Source: Pigmentiphaga sp. NML030171
GTDB lineage: Bacteria > Pseudomonadota > Gammaproteobacteria > Burkholderiales > Burkholderiaceae_B
NCBI RefSeq assembly: GCF_002188635.1
Contig: NZ_NINX01000038.1
Location: forward strand, 124,001 to 188,000
Direction of reading: 5' to 3'
Length of the DNA stretch: 64,000 bases
Shown here: positions 8,544 to 17,048 of the stretch, in pieces
How the letters are laid out: the number at the start of each line of letters is the position of its first letter
How positions within the stretch are numbered: the stretch's first letter is position 1
Position numbers and translations under genes: made by a program
Notes under the pieces: model-generated
The model's input: only the letters and a program-made list of their open reading frames with translations
Told to the model about the DNA's origin: nothing
The model's database searches: none

Positions 8544-9287
8544 ATGCGCATCCGCATTCTGTCCGACCTCCACCACGAACACTTCAACGGCAATCGCCCG
8601 TTGCCCGACGTCGACGCCGACCTGGTCGTCCTGGCCGGCGACATCCATACGCACGATCTCGGCATCGCCTGGGCCGGCCGGGCCTTCGGCAAGACGCCGG
8701 TCGTCTACGTGCCGGGCAACCATGAGTTCTATTCCGCCCACATGGGCAGGCTGGACCGCAAGATGCGCGAGACGGCCCGCCGGCACGGCGTGCACCTGTT
8801 GCAGAACGAAGCGGTGGAGCTGGATGGCGTGCGCTTCCTGGGCACCACGCTCTGGGCCGATTTCGCGCTGTATGGATCGCCCGGCGATGAACTGGCGCAA
8901 GCCATGGCCGTGCGCGTGATGCCCGATTTCAGCTGCATCGACACCGACCAGGGAAAGTTCACGCCGGCGGCCTGCATCGCCCTGCACCAGGCTGCTCGCG
9001 CCTGGCTGGGACAACAGCTGGACACGCCCCACGCCGGCCCCACGGTGGTCGTCACCCACCATGCGCCCAGCGAACGTTCGGTGCCGCAGCAGTACAAGGG
9101 CAACCAGCTGTCGCCGGCCTTCTCGTCCAACCTGGACGACCTGGCGGCCAAGGCCGACCTCTGGATACATGGCCATACCCACACCTGTTTCGACTATCGC
9201 ATCGGCAAGGCGCGCGTGGTGGCGAACCCGGGCGGCTATCCGGGCGAAAACGGGGAATTCGACCCCGGCCTGGTAGTGGAGATCTGA
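8544..9287 (+). CDS. Calcineurin-like metallophosphoesterase
   Basis: A 247-residue cytoplasmic phosphoesterase with the complete dimetal motif set in order: SDLHHEH at residues 6-12, GDIHTHD near 33-39, GNHEF near 61-65, HHAP in the C-terminal half, and GHTHT near the end. ATG at 8544 is chosen because the beta strand and first motif follow at once; an in-frame ATG 9 codons earlier would add a short Pro-rich leader. The substrate cannot be told from sequence. It ends 4 bases from the convergent ugpQ. No operon partner is evident. Confidence 0.85.
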   Translation: MRIRILSDLHHEHFNGNRPLPDVDADLVVLAGDIHTHDLGIAWAGRAFGKTPVVYVPGNHEFYSAHMGRLDRKMRETARRHGVHLLQNEAVELDGVRFLGTTLWADFALYGSPGDELAQAMAVRVMPDFSCIDTDQGKFTPAACIALHQAARAWLGQQLDTPHAGPTVVVTHHAPSERSVPQQYKGNQLSPAFSSNLDDLAAKADLWIHGHTHTCFDYRIGKARVVANPGGYPGENGEFDPGLVVEI

Positions 9288-9291
9288 CGGT

Positions 9292-10068
9292 TTACCGGAA
9301 GTCGGCGCCGATCAGGTCGTAGCGATCGGTGCACAGGGCATCCACGCCCCATGAGAAGAGTTCGCGCGCCCGCTCCGGATCGTTGACCGTGTAGCACATG
9401 AGGCCGTACCCCGCGGCCTTGATGTCGCGCGCCAGCCCGGCATCGAGCAGGTCGTGCCGGCAGTGCAGGGACACGCAATCCAGGGCTTCGAGCCGGGTCC
9501 GCCAGTCCGGCGGCACGCCCTCCACCAGCAGGCCGCGCGGAATGTCCGGCGCGGCTTCGCGCGCGGCGCCCAGCGCCTTGGCGGAAAAGGACGAGAACAG
9601 CGGCAACCCGGCGGGATCGGCAACCCCCGCATACAGATCCTGCACCATCTGCCCCACCACCTGCCCGGTATCCACGTCGTGGCCCGGCATGGGCTTGATC
9701 TCGATGTTCATCCAGACGCCATGGCGGCGCAGCCATTGCACGATGTCCTCCAGGCGCGGCACGGGCTCGCCCTGGAAGCGCGGATCGAACCAGGCGCCGG
9801 CGTCCATGCGCGCCAGGTCTGCGGACGCGAATGCCCCCACGTCTCCCACGCCGGGTACGGTGCGTCCGAGCCGGGTGTCGTGCATGAGGATGGGAACGCC
9901 GTCGGCGGCGAGCATGACGTCGAACTCGACGCCGCCGATGCGGCGGGCATGGGCCTCGCGCATGCCCGCCAGGGTGTTCTCGGGGGCCAGCGCGCCCCCA
10001 CCCCTATGAGCCACCACGCGGGGATAGGGCCAGGTCCTGATGGAAACGGCGCCTTCCCCGGCGGTCAT
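9292..10068 (-). CDS. ugpQ: Glycerophosphodiester phosphodiesterase
   Basis: Cytosolic enzyme that hydrolyses glycerophosphodiesters to sn-glycerol 3-phosphate and an alcohol. The 258-residue protein shows the family signature: AHRGGGALAPENTL near residues 18-31, EFDVMLAADGVPILMHD near 46-62 (catalytic Glu, Asp and His), and NIEIKP in the middle. The end (YTVNDPERARELFSWGVDALCTDR) is the usual GDPD C-terminal helix-strand. ATG at 10068 overlaps the ugpB stop by 4 bases, so the two are translationally coupled. The name ugpQ is based on this coupling. Confidence 0.9.
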   Translation of the reverse strand: MTAGEGAVSIRTWPYPRVVAHRGGGALAPENTLAGMREAHARRIGGVEFDVMLAADGVPILMHDTRLGRTVPGVGDVGAFASADLARMDAGAWFDPRFQGEPVPRLEDIVQWLRRHGVWMNIEIKPMPGHDVDTGQVVGQMVQDLYAGVADPAGLPLFSSFSAKALGAAREAAPDIPRGLLVEGVPPDWRTRLEALDCVSLHCRHDLLDAGLARDIKAAGYGLMCYTVNDPERARELFSWGVDALCTDRYDLIGADFR

Positions 10069-11516
10069 TTCTTCGCGCTCATCACCGCCGACGACCGCGC
10101 CACGGCATCGTCCAGCCCCTGCTTGGGCGGCTTGACGCCGTTCCAGACGGCGTTCAGTTCGCTGTTGATGATGTCGGTCACGCGATCGTAGTTGTTCAGG
10201 CGGAAGCCCCGCGTGAACTTGGCGGGCGGATTGGCCATGGCCCGCACCACGTTCTCGGCGCCGGGGATGTTCTTGTAGAACGACACCTCGGAGGCGCGGT
10301 AGGCCGCTTCGGTCAGCGGCAGGAAGCCGGTCTTCTGGTGCCATTCGGCCGCCACCACCGGCGTGGCCAGGTAGGCGATGAAGGTGGCCAGCGCCTTTTG
10401 TTCGGCGGTGGAGTGGCCGCCCAGCGCCCAGAACGCGGAACCGCCCACGAACGGCGTGCTGGGACGCGACGCCTCTTCCTCGTAATAGGGCAGCGGCGCC
10501 ACGCCGTACGAGAACGTCGCCTTGCCCTGAACCTGGGCCAGCGCGCTGCTGCCGCTGGTCAGCACGGCACACTCGCCGGACGCGAACGCGGCATCGGCCT
10601 GGTCCTGGTCGGTGCGCACCGGGAACAGGTGGCTGCGGACCCAGCTCATCATCAGGGCCAGATGGCGGACGTGCAGCAGGTCGTTGGCCAGCAGTTGGGC
10701 GCCGTTGGGCCCTTCCAGCCCGTTGTTGCGCGTGGCGTAGGCCGTGTTGTGCATGGCCGAGAGGTTTTCCACGTGCACCCAGGTCTGCCAGCTCGTGGCG
10801 TAGGGACAGTTGACGCCATTCTGCAGCAGCGCGATCAGATGCGCCTGCATGTCGCGCCAGGTGCGCGGCGGGGTATCGGGATCCAGGCCCGCGCGCCGGT
10901 ACAGGTCGCGGTTGTAGAGATAGACGGGGATGTCGGCCATCCAGGGCAGCGCCAGCAGGCGGCCCTTCGCATCGCTCATGCCGGCGGTGGTCTGCGGCAG
11001 GAACCAGCGCAGGTCCTTGATCGGATACTTGGCCAGCAATTCGTACATGGGCAGGATGGCTCCCTGCCGCGCGATGAACTCAGGCGAACGGTTGTCGGGC
11101 AGCTCGACCAGGTGCGGGGCGCGGCGCGCGCGCACGGCGGCCGTGCCATCCTCGATCAGCGCCTCGACCGAAGGCTTGGCCGTGACCTTGACCGTGAAGC
11201 CGTGCTGCTGTTCGTTGAAGCGCTGCACCAGCGAATCGAACTCCGCCGCCTGCTGCGGGTTCAGGGTATGCCACACCTGCAACTCGATCGGACCGGAAGG
11301 CGCGGCCATCGCGGCGGCGGCACCGGCGGCACCCGCGGCGCCAGCGGCCTTGGCGGCGCCCGCCGCCGGCTTCTTGGCCGGCGCGGCCTTGGTCGCCGGC
11401 TTGGCGCTGCCCTTCTTGGCGCCCTGCGCCGCTGCCGTGCCCAGGCCGCCCACGGCCAGGACGCCGGCGGCGAACACCGACACACCCCATTTCAACCAGC
11501 GCTTAGTCGGCTGCAT
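10065..11516 (-). CDS. ugpB: Periplasmic sn-glycerol-3-phosphate-type ABC substrate-binding protein
   Basis: Family 1 extracellular solute-binding protein, 483 residues from ATG 11516. An upstream in-frame start would add a non-signal leader. A Sec signal peptide (KRWLKWGVSVFAAGVLAVGG, cleavage near AAAQG) is followed by an unusual stretch of about 45 residues made almost only of Ala, Lys, Pro and Gly before the first binding-lobe strand (IELQVWHTLNP). The rest matches UgpB (VWHTL, FNEQQHGFTVKV, LPWMADIPVYLYNRDLY, SWVRSHLFPV). The permease and ATPase genes ugpA, E and C, usually between ugpB and ugpQ, are not here. Confidence 0.88.
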   Translation of the reverse strand: MQPTKRWLKWGVSVFAAGVLAVGGLGTAAAQGAKKGSAKPATKAAPAKKPAAGAAKAAGAAGAAGAAAAMAAPSGPIELQVWHTLNPQQAAEFDSLVQRFNEQQHGFTVKVTAKPSVEALIEDGTAAVRARRAPHLVELPDNRSPEFIARQGAILPMYELLAKYPIKDLRWFLPQTTAGMSDAKGRLLALPWMADIPVYLYNRDLYRRAGLDPDTPPRTWRDMQAHLIALLQNGVNCPYATSWQTWVHVENLSAMHNTAYATRNNGLEGPNGAQLLANDLLHVRHLALMMSWVRSHLFPVRTDQDQADAAFASGECAVLTSGSSALAQVQGKATFSYGVAPLPYYEEEASRPSTPFVGGSAFWALGGHSTAEQKALATFIAYLATPVVAAEWHQKTGFLPLTEAAYRASEVSFYKNIPGAENVVRAMANPPAKFTRGFRLNNYDRVTDIINSELNAVWNGVKPPKQGLDDAVARSSAVMSAKK

Positions 11517-11558
11517 CGATCCGTTCTCCGAAAACATGGTCAAGCTCAAGAGACACAC

Positions 11559-12809
11559 TCACAAAAAGGGAAAATCCACCTGCGGCCGGCGGCCGCATAT
11601 CAGGTCGGCCAAGGCCTTCCCGGATCCGCAGCCCATGGTCCACCCCAAGGTGCCGTGCCCGGTGTTCAGGTACAGATTGGGCAGGCGCGTGCGGCCGATC
11701 AGGGGCACGTTCGACGGCGTGGCGGGGCGCAGTCCCGACCAGTACGACACCTTGTCGAAGTCCAGCGCTCCTGGAAAGAGCTCCCGCGTCAAGGTGGTGA
11801 GCGCCTGGCAGCGCACCGTGTTCAGAGCGCGGGAATAGCCGCTGAGTTCCGCGGTTCCCGCGACTCTCAGCCTGTCGCCCAGCCGCGAAAATACCACCTT
11901 ATGGGCACTGTCCGTCAGGCTGACCGTGGGAGCGCGGGTGGAATCCGTAACGGGGTATGTCGCCGAATAGCCTTTGGCCGGATAGACCATGCAGGAAACG
12001 CCCAGCGGGCGCACCAGCTCCGGCGTGAAACTGCCCAGCGCGGCCACGAATACGTCGCCCTGCACCTTGGCGTAGCGACCGTGGGCGTCGATGGTCTCCA
12101 CCGCCTTGACCCACCCGCCCTCGTCCAGCAGGCGCGTGATCTGGGTGGAGAAACGGAATTCCACGCCCGCCGCGGCGGCCTTCTCGGCCAATGCGGTGGT
12201 GAAGAGATAGACGTCGCCGCTTTCGTCGGCCGCGGTGTAGTCGGCACCGACGATGCGGTGGCTTTGCGGCGCCAGGGCCGGCTCCAGCGCCACCAGTTCC
12301 TCGGTACTGAGGATGCGGCGGTCGACGCCGTATTCGCGCATCAGGTCGGCCGCCTTCTGCGAAGCGTCGAATTCGGCCGGATCACGATAGAAATTGATGA
12401 TCCCTTTCTCGAGATGATCGTAAGGGATGCCCAGTTCGGCGCGCATGTCCTGCAGGGTCTTGCGGCTGTAGGCCGCCATATTGACCAGGGCCCGCACGTT
12501 GCGCGGCAGCCGGCCGGGCAGGCACTCGCGCAGGAAGGCCATGCACCACAGCCACTGGTGCCAGTCGGCGTGCAGCCGGAACAGCAGCGGCGCGTCGCCC
12601 CGGAGCAGCCAGCGCGCCAGCTTGAGCGGAGCCTGCGGATTGGCCCAGGGCTCGGCATACGAAACCGAGATCTGGCCGCCGTTGGCGAAACTGGTTTCCT
12701 GCGCCGGACCAGGCTGGCGGTCGATCACCGTGACGTCGTGGCCGGACTGGCGCAGCCACCATGCGCTGGACGTGCCGATGATACCGCTACCTAATACGAC
12801 AACTCTCAT
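11559..12809 (-). CDS. dadA: D-amino acid dehydrogenase, small subunit (DadA family)
   Basis: FAD-dependent, membrane-associated dehydrogenase that deaminates D-amino acids to 2-oxo acids, passing electrons to the respiratory chain. The 416-residue protein begins at ATG 12809 with the FAD-binding strand MRVVVLGSGIIGTSSAWWL. It has the DadA-typical SFANGGQISVSYAEPW near residues 46-61, EKGIINFYRD, and the C-terminal FAD contact WSGLRPATPSNVPLIG and NTGHGTLGWTMGCGSGK. An ATG 11 codons upstream is possible but adds a basic leader before the Rossmann strand. It lies 43 bases upstream of ugpB on the same strand; any functional link is unclear. Confidence 0.9.
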   Translation of the reverse strand: MRVVVLGSGIIGTSSAWWLRQSGHDVTVIDRQPGPAQETSFANGGQISVSYAEPWANPQAPLKLARWLLRGDAPLLFRLHADWHQWLWCMAFLRECLPGRLPRNVRALVNMAAYSRKTLQDMRAELGIPYDHLEKGIINFYRDPAEFDASQKAADLMREYGVDRRILSTEELVALEPALAPQSHRIVGADYTAADESGDVYLFTTALAEKAAAAGVEFRFSTQITRLLDEGGWVKAVETIDAHGRYAKVQGDVFVAALGSFTPELVRPLGVSCMVYPAKGYSATYPVTDSTRAPTVSLTDSAHKVVFSRLGDRLRVAGTAELSGYSRALNTVRCQALTTLTRELFPGALDFDKVSYWSGLRPATPSNVPLIGRTRLPNLYLNTGHGTLGWTMGCGSGKALADLICGRRPQVDFPFL

Positions 12810-12948
12810 TCTTGCTCCTCGGGCCTGGCGGACCATGTCCACCGCGGCGCCGCCCCGGCAGGCGGCGGAAAGCGTAAGTGTATCGCTCCCGAGGCGGCGG
12901 CATGCAAGCGCCCGGCCTCCGGCCGGAGGAGTTCGGCCGGGCCTGGCC

Positions 12949-14160
12949 TCAGGCCTTCAGCGGCACGGCCGGATCGGCCGCCGTGCCCTTGGCGGGCGAC
13001 AGTCCGGCCTGCATGAGCTTGCGGGCCGTCATCTGGTCCACCGGCGAATTCACCGACTCGATGGCCCGCAGCGCGTCCCCGTCGAAATGCAGCACCGAGA
13101 AGCCGGTGCCGCGCGCCGCCGGCCGCACGACGCTTTGGTAGCCCGGGCGCCACAGGCCGGTGATCTGCAGGCGCGCCTCGCCCTGGTCCGACCAGAACCA
13201 GGGCACGGCGGTATAGGGCTGGGGATCGCCGCACAACCGGGCGGCCAGGGTGCGGGCCTGGTCGTTGGCGTTCTGCACCGATTCCAGCCGCAGCGGCTGC
13301 GGCCATGCGGGATGCGGGAAGGACGTGCAATCGCCGATGGCGGAGATGGCCGGATCCTCGGTGGACAGGGTGGCGTCGACCACGATGCCGTTGTCGCAGG
13401 CCAGGCCGGCGTCCCGTGCCAGGTCCACGTTGGGCGTCGCGCCGATGCCGGCGATGACGATGTCCGCGGGGACGGCCGCGCCGCCCGACACCACGCCCAC
13501 CGCCCTGCCCTGCGCCATCTCCAGGCCGTCGACCGAACTGCCCAGGCGTATGTCCACCCCCGCCGCGCGATGCGTCTCCAGCAGGAAGGACGAGATCTCG
13601 GGCGACACCGAGCGCGTCAACAGGCGCGGCATGGATTCGAACACGGTCACTTCCTTGCCCAGGTGGCGGGCGGTGGCCGCGATCTCGAGACCGATGAAGC
13701 CGCCGCCCAGCACCACCACCCGCCGGGCGCCGGGCAGCGCATCGCGCAGTGCCCGCGCCTGGGCATAGGTGCGCAGATAGTGCACGCCGGGCGTCCCCAC
13801 GGGTGCCTGCGGCAGTTCGCGCACGCACGCGCCCGTGGCCAGCACGAGGTGGTCGTAGGCCAGGTCTTCCTGCCCCGCGGCCGACGACAGCCGCAGGCGC
13901 TTGCCGGCCCGGTCGATGGACAGCGCGCGGGTGCCCAGCCTCAGCGTGATGCCGGCCTGCTCGTAGAAGGACGCGCCGCGCAGCTCGGGCAGCGGCGCCT
14001 CCGGATCCTTGATCAGGGTCTTGGAAAGCGGCGGCCGGTGATAAGGGATCTCGGGCTCGTCGCTGACCAGGACGATGCTGCCGGGAAACTGCTTTTCCGC
14101 CAGCGAGGCGGCCAGCTGCGCGGCGGCGTGTCCGCCGCCCACGATAACGAGTCGGGTCAT
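12949..14160 (-). CDS. FAD-dependent ferredoxin reductase of the P450 system
   Basis: NAD(P)H:ferredoxin oxidoreductase of the putidaredoxin/palustrisredoxin reductase type, 403 residues. It has the FAD-binding motif VIVGGGHAAAQLA at residues 4-16, YHRPPLSKTLI near 41-51, the NAD-binding motif VVVLGGGFIGLE in the middle, and ADIVIAGIGATPNVDLA plus AISAIGDC (second FAD motif). Its start overlaps the MarR gene stop by 4 bases. With the ferredoxin and P450 encoded just upstream it makes a complete class I electron-transfer chain NADH to FAD to 2Fe-2S to heme. Confidence 0.9.
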   Translation of the reverse strand: MTRLVIVGGGHAAAQLAASLAEKQFPGSIVLVSDEPEIPYHRPPLSKTLIKDPEAPLPELRGASFYEQAGITLRLGTRALSIDRAGKRLRLSSAAGQEDLAYDHLVLATGACVRELPQAPVGTPGVHYLRTYAQARALRDALPGARRVVVLGGGFIGLEIAATARHLGKEVTVFESMPRLLTRSVSPEISSFLLETHRAAGVDIRLGSSVDGLEMAQGRAVGVVSGGAAVPADIVIAGIGATPNVDLARDAGLACDNGIVVDATLSTEDPAISAIGDCTSFPHPAWPQPLRLESVQNANDQARTLAARLCGDPQPYTAVPWFWSDQGEARLQITGLWRPGYQSVVRPAARGTGFSVLHFDGDALRAIESVNSPVDQMTARKLMQAGLSPAKGTAADPAVPLKA

Positions 14161-14744
14161 GTGCTTACCTTGCGTCGGCGCGGACCGCGGGGCGGGACCA
14201 GCCCCCGGGCTCGCTGGGTTTCCATGAAGGCGTCGGAGGTGGCGTCCACCATGGGCAGGTTCTCGTGCAGGCGCCGCAGCAGATCGATCAGCACGTCCAC
14301 CTCGTCCGGCGCGAGCACCGACAGGAATGCCTGTTCGCGGTTGAGCGCGAACTTCATGATGCTGTCGTGCATCTCGCGTCCGCGCGGCGTGAACGCGGCG
14401 TGGCGCAACCTGCCGTCGTGGTCGTCGGAACTGAACGAGATCAGGCCCTGCGCATGCATGCTCTTGAAGGTCCGGCTGACCGAGGCCTTGTCCATGCCGA
14501 TGAGCTGGCACACGCGCTGCGCGGTGACCTTGCCCTCGATCGCCAGCATGACCATGATCCGCCAGGTCTCGATGCCGACGCCGTAGGTCTCGAGGTAATG
14601 CTTGGACGCACCGCGCGCCAGCTTGTTGGCGATGAAGGTGAAATACGCGGGGGTATAGCGGTCTAGGTCGACGGCGGGGCCCTGCGGCGCGTCGGTGCGC
14701 GTCGGACGTTCTCGTTGTCTGGCGGTCATGCCTCGGGCACGCAT
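14157..14744 (-). CDS. MarR-family transcriptional regulator of the liv-P450 operon
   Basis: A 195-residue winged-helix regulator. The core runs from DRYTPAYFTFIANKLARGAS (dimer helix) through GIETWRIMVMLAIEGKVTAQRVCQLIGMDKASVSRTFKSMHAQGLI (helix-turn-helix, about residues 56-105) and the wing SFSSDDHDGRLRHAAFTPRG. An alternative ATG 5 codons downstream is equally plausible. It lies between the ferredoxin and its reductase and overlaps the reductase start by 4 bases. MarR proteins of catabolic operons usually repress in the absence of an aromatic acid or its CoA ester. The best candidate operator is the 18-bp palindrome upstream of livK. Confidence 0.85.
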   Translation of the reverse strand: MRARGMTARQRERPTRTDAPQGPAVDLDRYTPAYFTFIANKLARGASKHYLETYGVGIETWRIMVMLAIEGKVTAQRVCQLIGMDKASVSRTFKSMHAQGLISFSSDDHDGRLRHAAFTPRGREMHDSIMKFALNREQAFLSVLAPDEVDVLIDLLRRLHENLPMVDATSDAFMETQRARGLVPPRGPRRRKVST

Positions 14745-14763
14745 GGCGTGCGTGGATAATGGG

Positions 14764-15084
14764 TTATTGGCTCTCCGGCAGCGTGAACGACAGCCCGGCC
14801 AAGTCTTCCGTCATTTTAACTTGGCAGCTCAGGCGGCTGCCGGGACGGCGCTCGGCGGCCGTGCACTCCAGCATCTCGTGCTCGGTGGGCAGCATGGCGG
14901 GCAGCCGGGCCAGGGCGGTCTCGTCCACATAGACGTGGCAGGTGGCGCACATGCACGAACCGCCGCATTCGGCGACGATGCCGGCCACCCCGGCCGACAC
15001 CGCCGCCTGCATGATGCTGGTGCCCACCGGCACGTCCAGGGTGACACGCCGGCCGTCGGGCTGGATCAGATGAACTTCGGGCAT
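14764..15084 (-). CDS. 2Fe-2S ferredoxin (putidaredoxin type)
   Basis: A 106-residue ferredoxin whose cluster ligands follow the adrenodoxin/putidaredoxin spacing: Cys40, Cys46, Cys49 (C-x5-C-x2-C inside ECGGSCMCATCH) and Cys87 (RLSCQVK). An extra Cys at 44 lies inside the loop. The C-terminal region (MTEDLAGLSFTLPESQ) matches the family. It starts 11 bases after the P450 stop and would shuttle single electrons from the reductase to the P450. ATG 15084 is the only sensible start. Confidence 0.93.
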   Translation of the reverse strand: MPEVHLIQPDGRRVTLDVPVGTSIMQAAVSAGVAGIVAECGGSCMCATCHVYVDETALARLPAMLPTEHEMLECTAAERRPGSRLSCQVKMTEDLAGLSFTLPESQ

Positions 15085-15095
15085 ACATCCTTCCT

Positions 15096-16295
15096 TCATG
15101 CTGCGTGGAGTTTCAGGGGCAGGCTCGCCAGCGCCCTGAGCGTGTTGTTCAGGCGCCGCGTGGGCGGCCCCAGCGGCTCGATGCGGCGCACGCGGCGGGC
15201 CAGCGTCGAGAGGATCAGTTCGCCTTCCAGCCGCGCCACGGCCTGCCCCACGCAGCCGTGCAGGCCCGAACCGAAGGTCATGTGGCCGGTGGCACGGCGC
15301 TCGATGTCGAACACGTCGGGGTCCTGCCACTGGCGCGGATCGCGGTTGGCCGAGGCCAGGAAGGTCAGCACCTTGGTATCCGAGCGGATGGGCACGCCGG
15401 CCAGTTCGCAATCGCGGCTGGCGGTGCGGAAGAAAGTCTGCACCGCCGCCTCGAAGCGCAGCGACTCCTCGAAGGCCTGGCGGGCCAGCGCAGGATTGGC
15501 GTGCAGCTTGTCCCATTGGTCCGGATGGTTCGCCAGGCACCACAGTGCATTGCCGATGCCGTTCACCGTGGTGTCCACGCCCGCCGACAGGAAGGAGCGC
15601 ACCAGCATCGGCGCCTCGGTCTCGGTCAGCTCGCCGGTCTCGACCGCCTGGTAGATCTGGTCGCCGAATCCGCCCGGGCGCAGGTTCCGGCGCTGGCAGT
15701 TGGTCATGATCCAGTCCGTCAGCGGCTCGACCCGCTTGGCGGCATTGACCAGCAGCTGGTTGCGAGGGCCGAAGGCATTGAACACCATGTCGCCATAGGC
15801 CAGCAGGTTCTCGCGCCCGTCTTCCGTCAGGCCGACCGCGTCGGGAAACACTTTCAGGGGATAGGCCTCTCCCAGTTCCTTGACACCGTCTATCGTGCCC
15901 TTCTCCACCAACCGGTCGATCAGCGCCTCGGCCACCGCCTGGAATTGCGGACGGATCTGCTGCACGGTCCTGGGCGACAGGATGCGGCCCAGCACCGTGC
16001 GCGAGCGCGTATGCTGCGGCGGATCGGCCTCGAGGATCAGGCTGGGCGGCCGGAACGGCTTTTCCGTGCGGAAATTGGCGAGTCCGACGCCCGCCGACGA
16101 GATGAAGGTCTGCCAATCGTTCAGCACGCCATGGACCTCGGCATGCCGGGCAACGGCCAGGATGCCGTACTTCGGAATGTGTACCACCGGGCCGGCATCC
16201 CGCATCCGGCGGTGGTAGTCGTAGGGGTCGGTCAGGAATTCGTCGCTGAACGGGTCGAAATCGACCACGGGAATGTCGGCGGCTATATCGGTCAT
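15096..16295 (-). CDS. Cytochrome P450, CYP199-like para-substituted benzoate monooxygenase
   Basis: A 399-residue bacterial P450. The heme-binding loop is FGSGLHGCVG with Cys348, the K-helix motif is E277-S-L-R280, and the oxygen-activation I-helix reads AGVDTTVNG around 238-246. It closely recalls CYP199A2/A4 of Rhodopseudomonas, which demethylate or hydroxylate 4-methoxybenzoate and relatives: both RPPS (here Arg82 and Ser85) and VRS (Arg233 and Ser234) are present where CYP199A4 holds the substrate carboxylate. The exact substrate is inferred, not shown. The ferredoxin, reductase, regulator and importer genes are in the same unit. Confidence 0.92.
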   Translation of the reverse strand: MTDIAADIPVVDFDPFSDEFLTDPYDYHRRMRDAGPVVHIPKYGILAVARHAEVHGVLNDWQTFISSAGVGLANFRTEKPFRPPSLILEADPPQHTRSRTVLGRILSPRTVQQIRPQFQAVAEALIDRLVEKGTIDGVKELGEAYPLKVFPDAVGLTEDGRENLLAYGDMVFNAFGPRNQLLVNAAKRVEPLTDWIMTNCQRRNLRPGGFGDQIYQAVETGELTETEAPMLVRSFLSAGVDTTVNGIGNALWCLANHPDQWDKLHANPALARQAFEESLRFEAAVQTFFRTASRDCELAGVPIRSDTKVLTFLASANRDPRQWQDPDVFDIERRATGHMTFGSGLHGCVGQAVARLEGELILSTLARRVRRIEPLGPPTRRLNNTLRALASLPLKLHAA

Positions 16296-16328
16296 GTTCG
16301 CCTCACGGGTAGGTTCGGGGCATGGCCG

Positions 16329-17048
16329 TCACGCGACGGCCATGCCCAGGTAACGATCGAGAATGTCGTCGCGGGTACGCAGTTGCGCGCAGTCTCCCTG
16401 GTGGACCACGCTCCCGCGCTCCAGAATGACGCCCTGGCGGGCGAAGGCCAGGACCTCCTGCACCTGCTGCTCGACGATCAGCATGGTGGGCCCGCCCTGG
16501 GCCGCCAGCCGGCGGAAGGCTTCCAGCAGTTCCTGGCAGATCACGGGCGCCAGCCCCTCCAGCGGTTCGTCCAGCAGGAGCAGGCGCGGACGGCCAAGCA
16601 GCGCGCGGGCCACGGACAGCATCTGCTGTTCGCCGCCCGACAACTGGTTGCCCCGGTTGCGCCGCCGCTCGCGCAGTCGCGGGAATAGCGCGTAGGCCTG
16701 GTCGAGATCGCCGGCGGGAAAGCGCTTCAGGCCCGCCACCAGGTTTTCCTCCACCGACAGGGAAGGAAAGATGTCGCGGGTCTGCGGCACGTAGCCCAAT
16801 CCCAGGCCGGCGCGTTCGTCCGGCCGGCAGCGCGTGATGTCGCGCCCCTCGAACAGGATGCGTCCCGCCTTGACCTGGGCCAGGCCCATGATGGCCTTCA
16901 GCGTGGTGGACTTGCCCACGCCGTTGCGGCCCAGCAGCGCGGTCAGGCTGCCCGCCTCCACGGCCATGCCCAGGCCGTTCAGCACCGTGACCGGGCCGTA
17001 GCCGGCCACCACGCCCTGCAGTTCCAGCAAGGGAGCGCCGGGGTTCAT
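16329..17048 (-). CDS. livF: ABC transporter ATP-binding protein, LivF-like
   Basis: One of two ATPases of a branched-chain-amino-acid-type (HAAT) importer, 239 residues. Walker A GRNGVGKSTT, signature LSGGEQQML and Walker B LLLLDEPLEGL are all present, and the C-terminus ends in DDILDRYLGMAVA, as usual for LivF. The start overlaps livG by 4 bases, and the P450 gene follows 33 bases downstream, so P450 expression probably depends on this operon. In catabolic contexts such transporters often carry aromatic acids rather than amino acids. Confidence 0.92.
   Translation of the reverse strand: MNPGAPLLELQGVVAGYGPVTVLNGLGMAVEAGSLTALLGRNGVGKSTTLKAIMGLAQVKAGRILFEGRDITRCRPDERAGLGLGYVPQTRDIFPSLSVEENLVAGLKRFPAGDLDQAYALFPRLRERRRNRGNQLSGGEQQMLSVARALLGRPRLLLLDEPLEGLAPVICQELLEAFRRLAAQGGPTMLIVEQQVQEVLAFARQGVILERGSVVHQGDCAQLRTRDDILDRYLGMAVA

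Noticed and set aside
12890-12948. GC-rich inverted repeat (GCCCGGCC/GGCCGGGC) after the ferredoxin reductase as an intrinsic terminator
   Set aside because: No T tract follows on the minus strand and the loop is long; it might still end the operon, but I could not support it.
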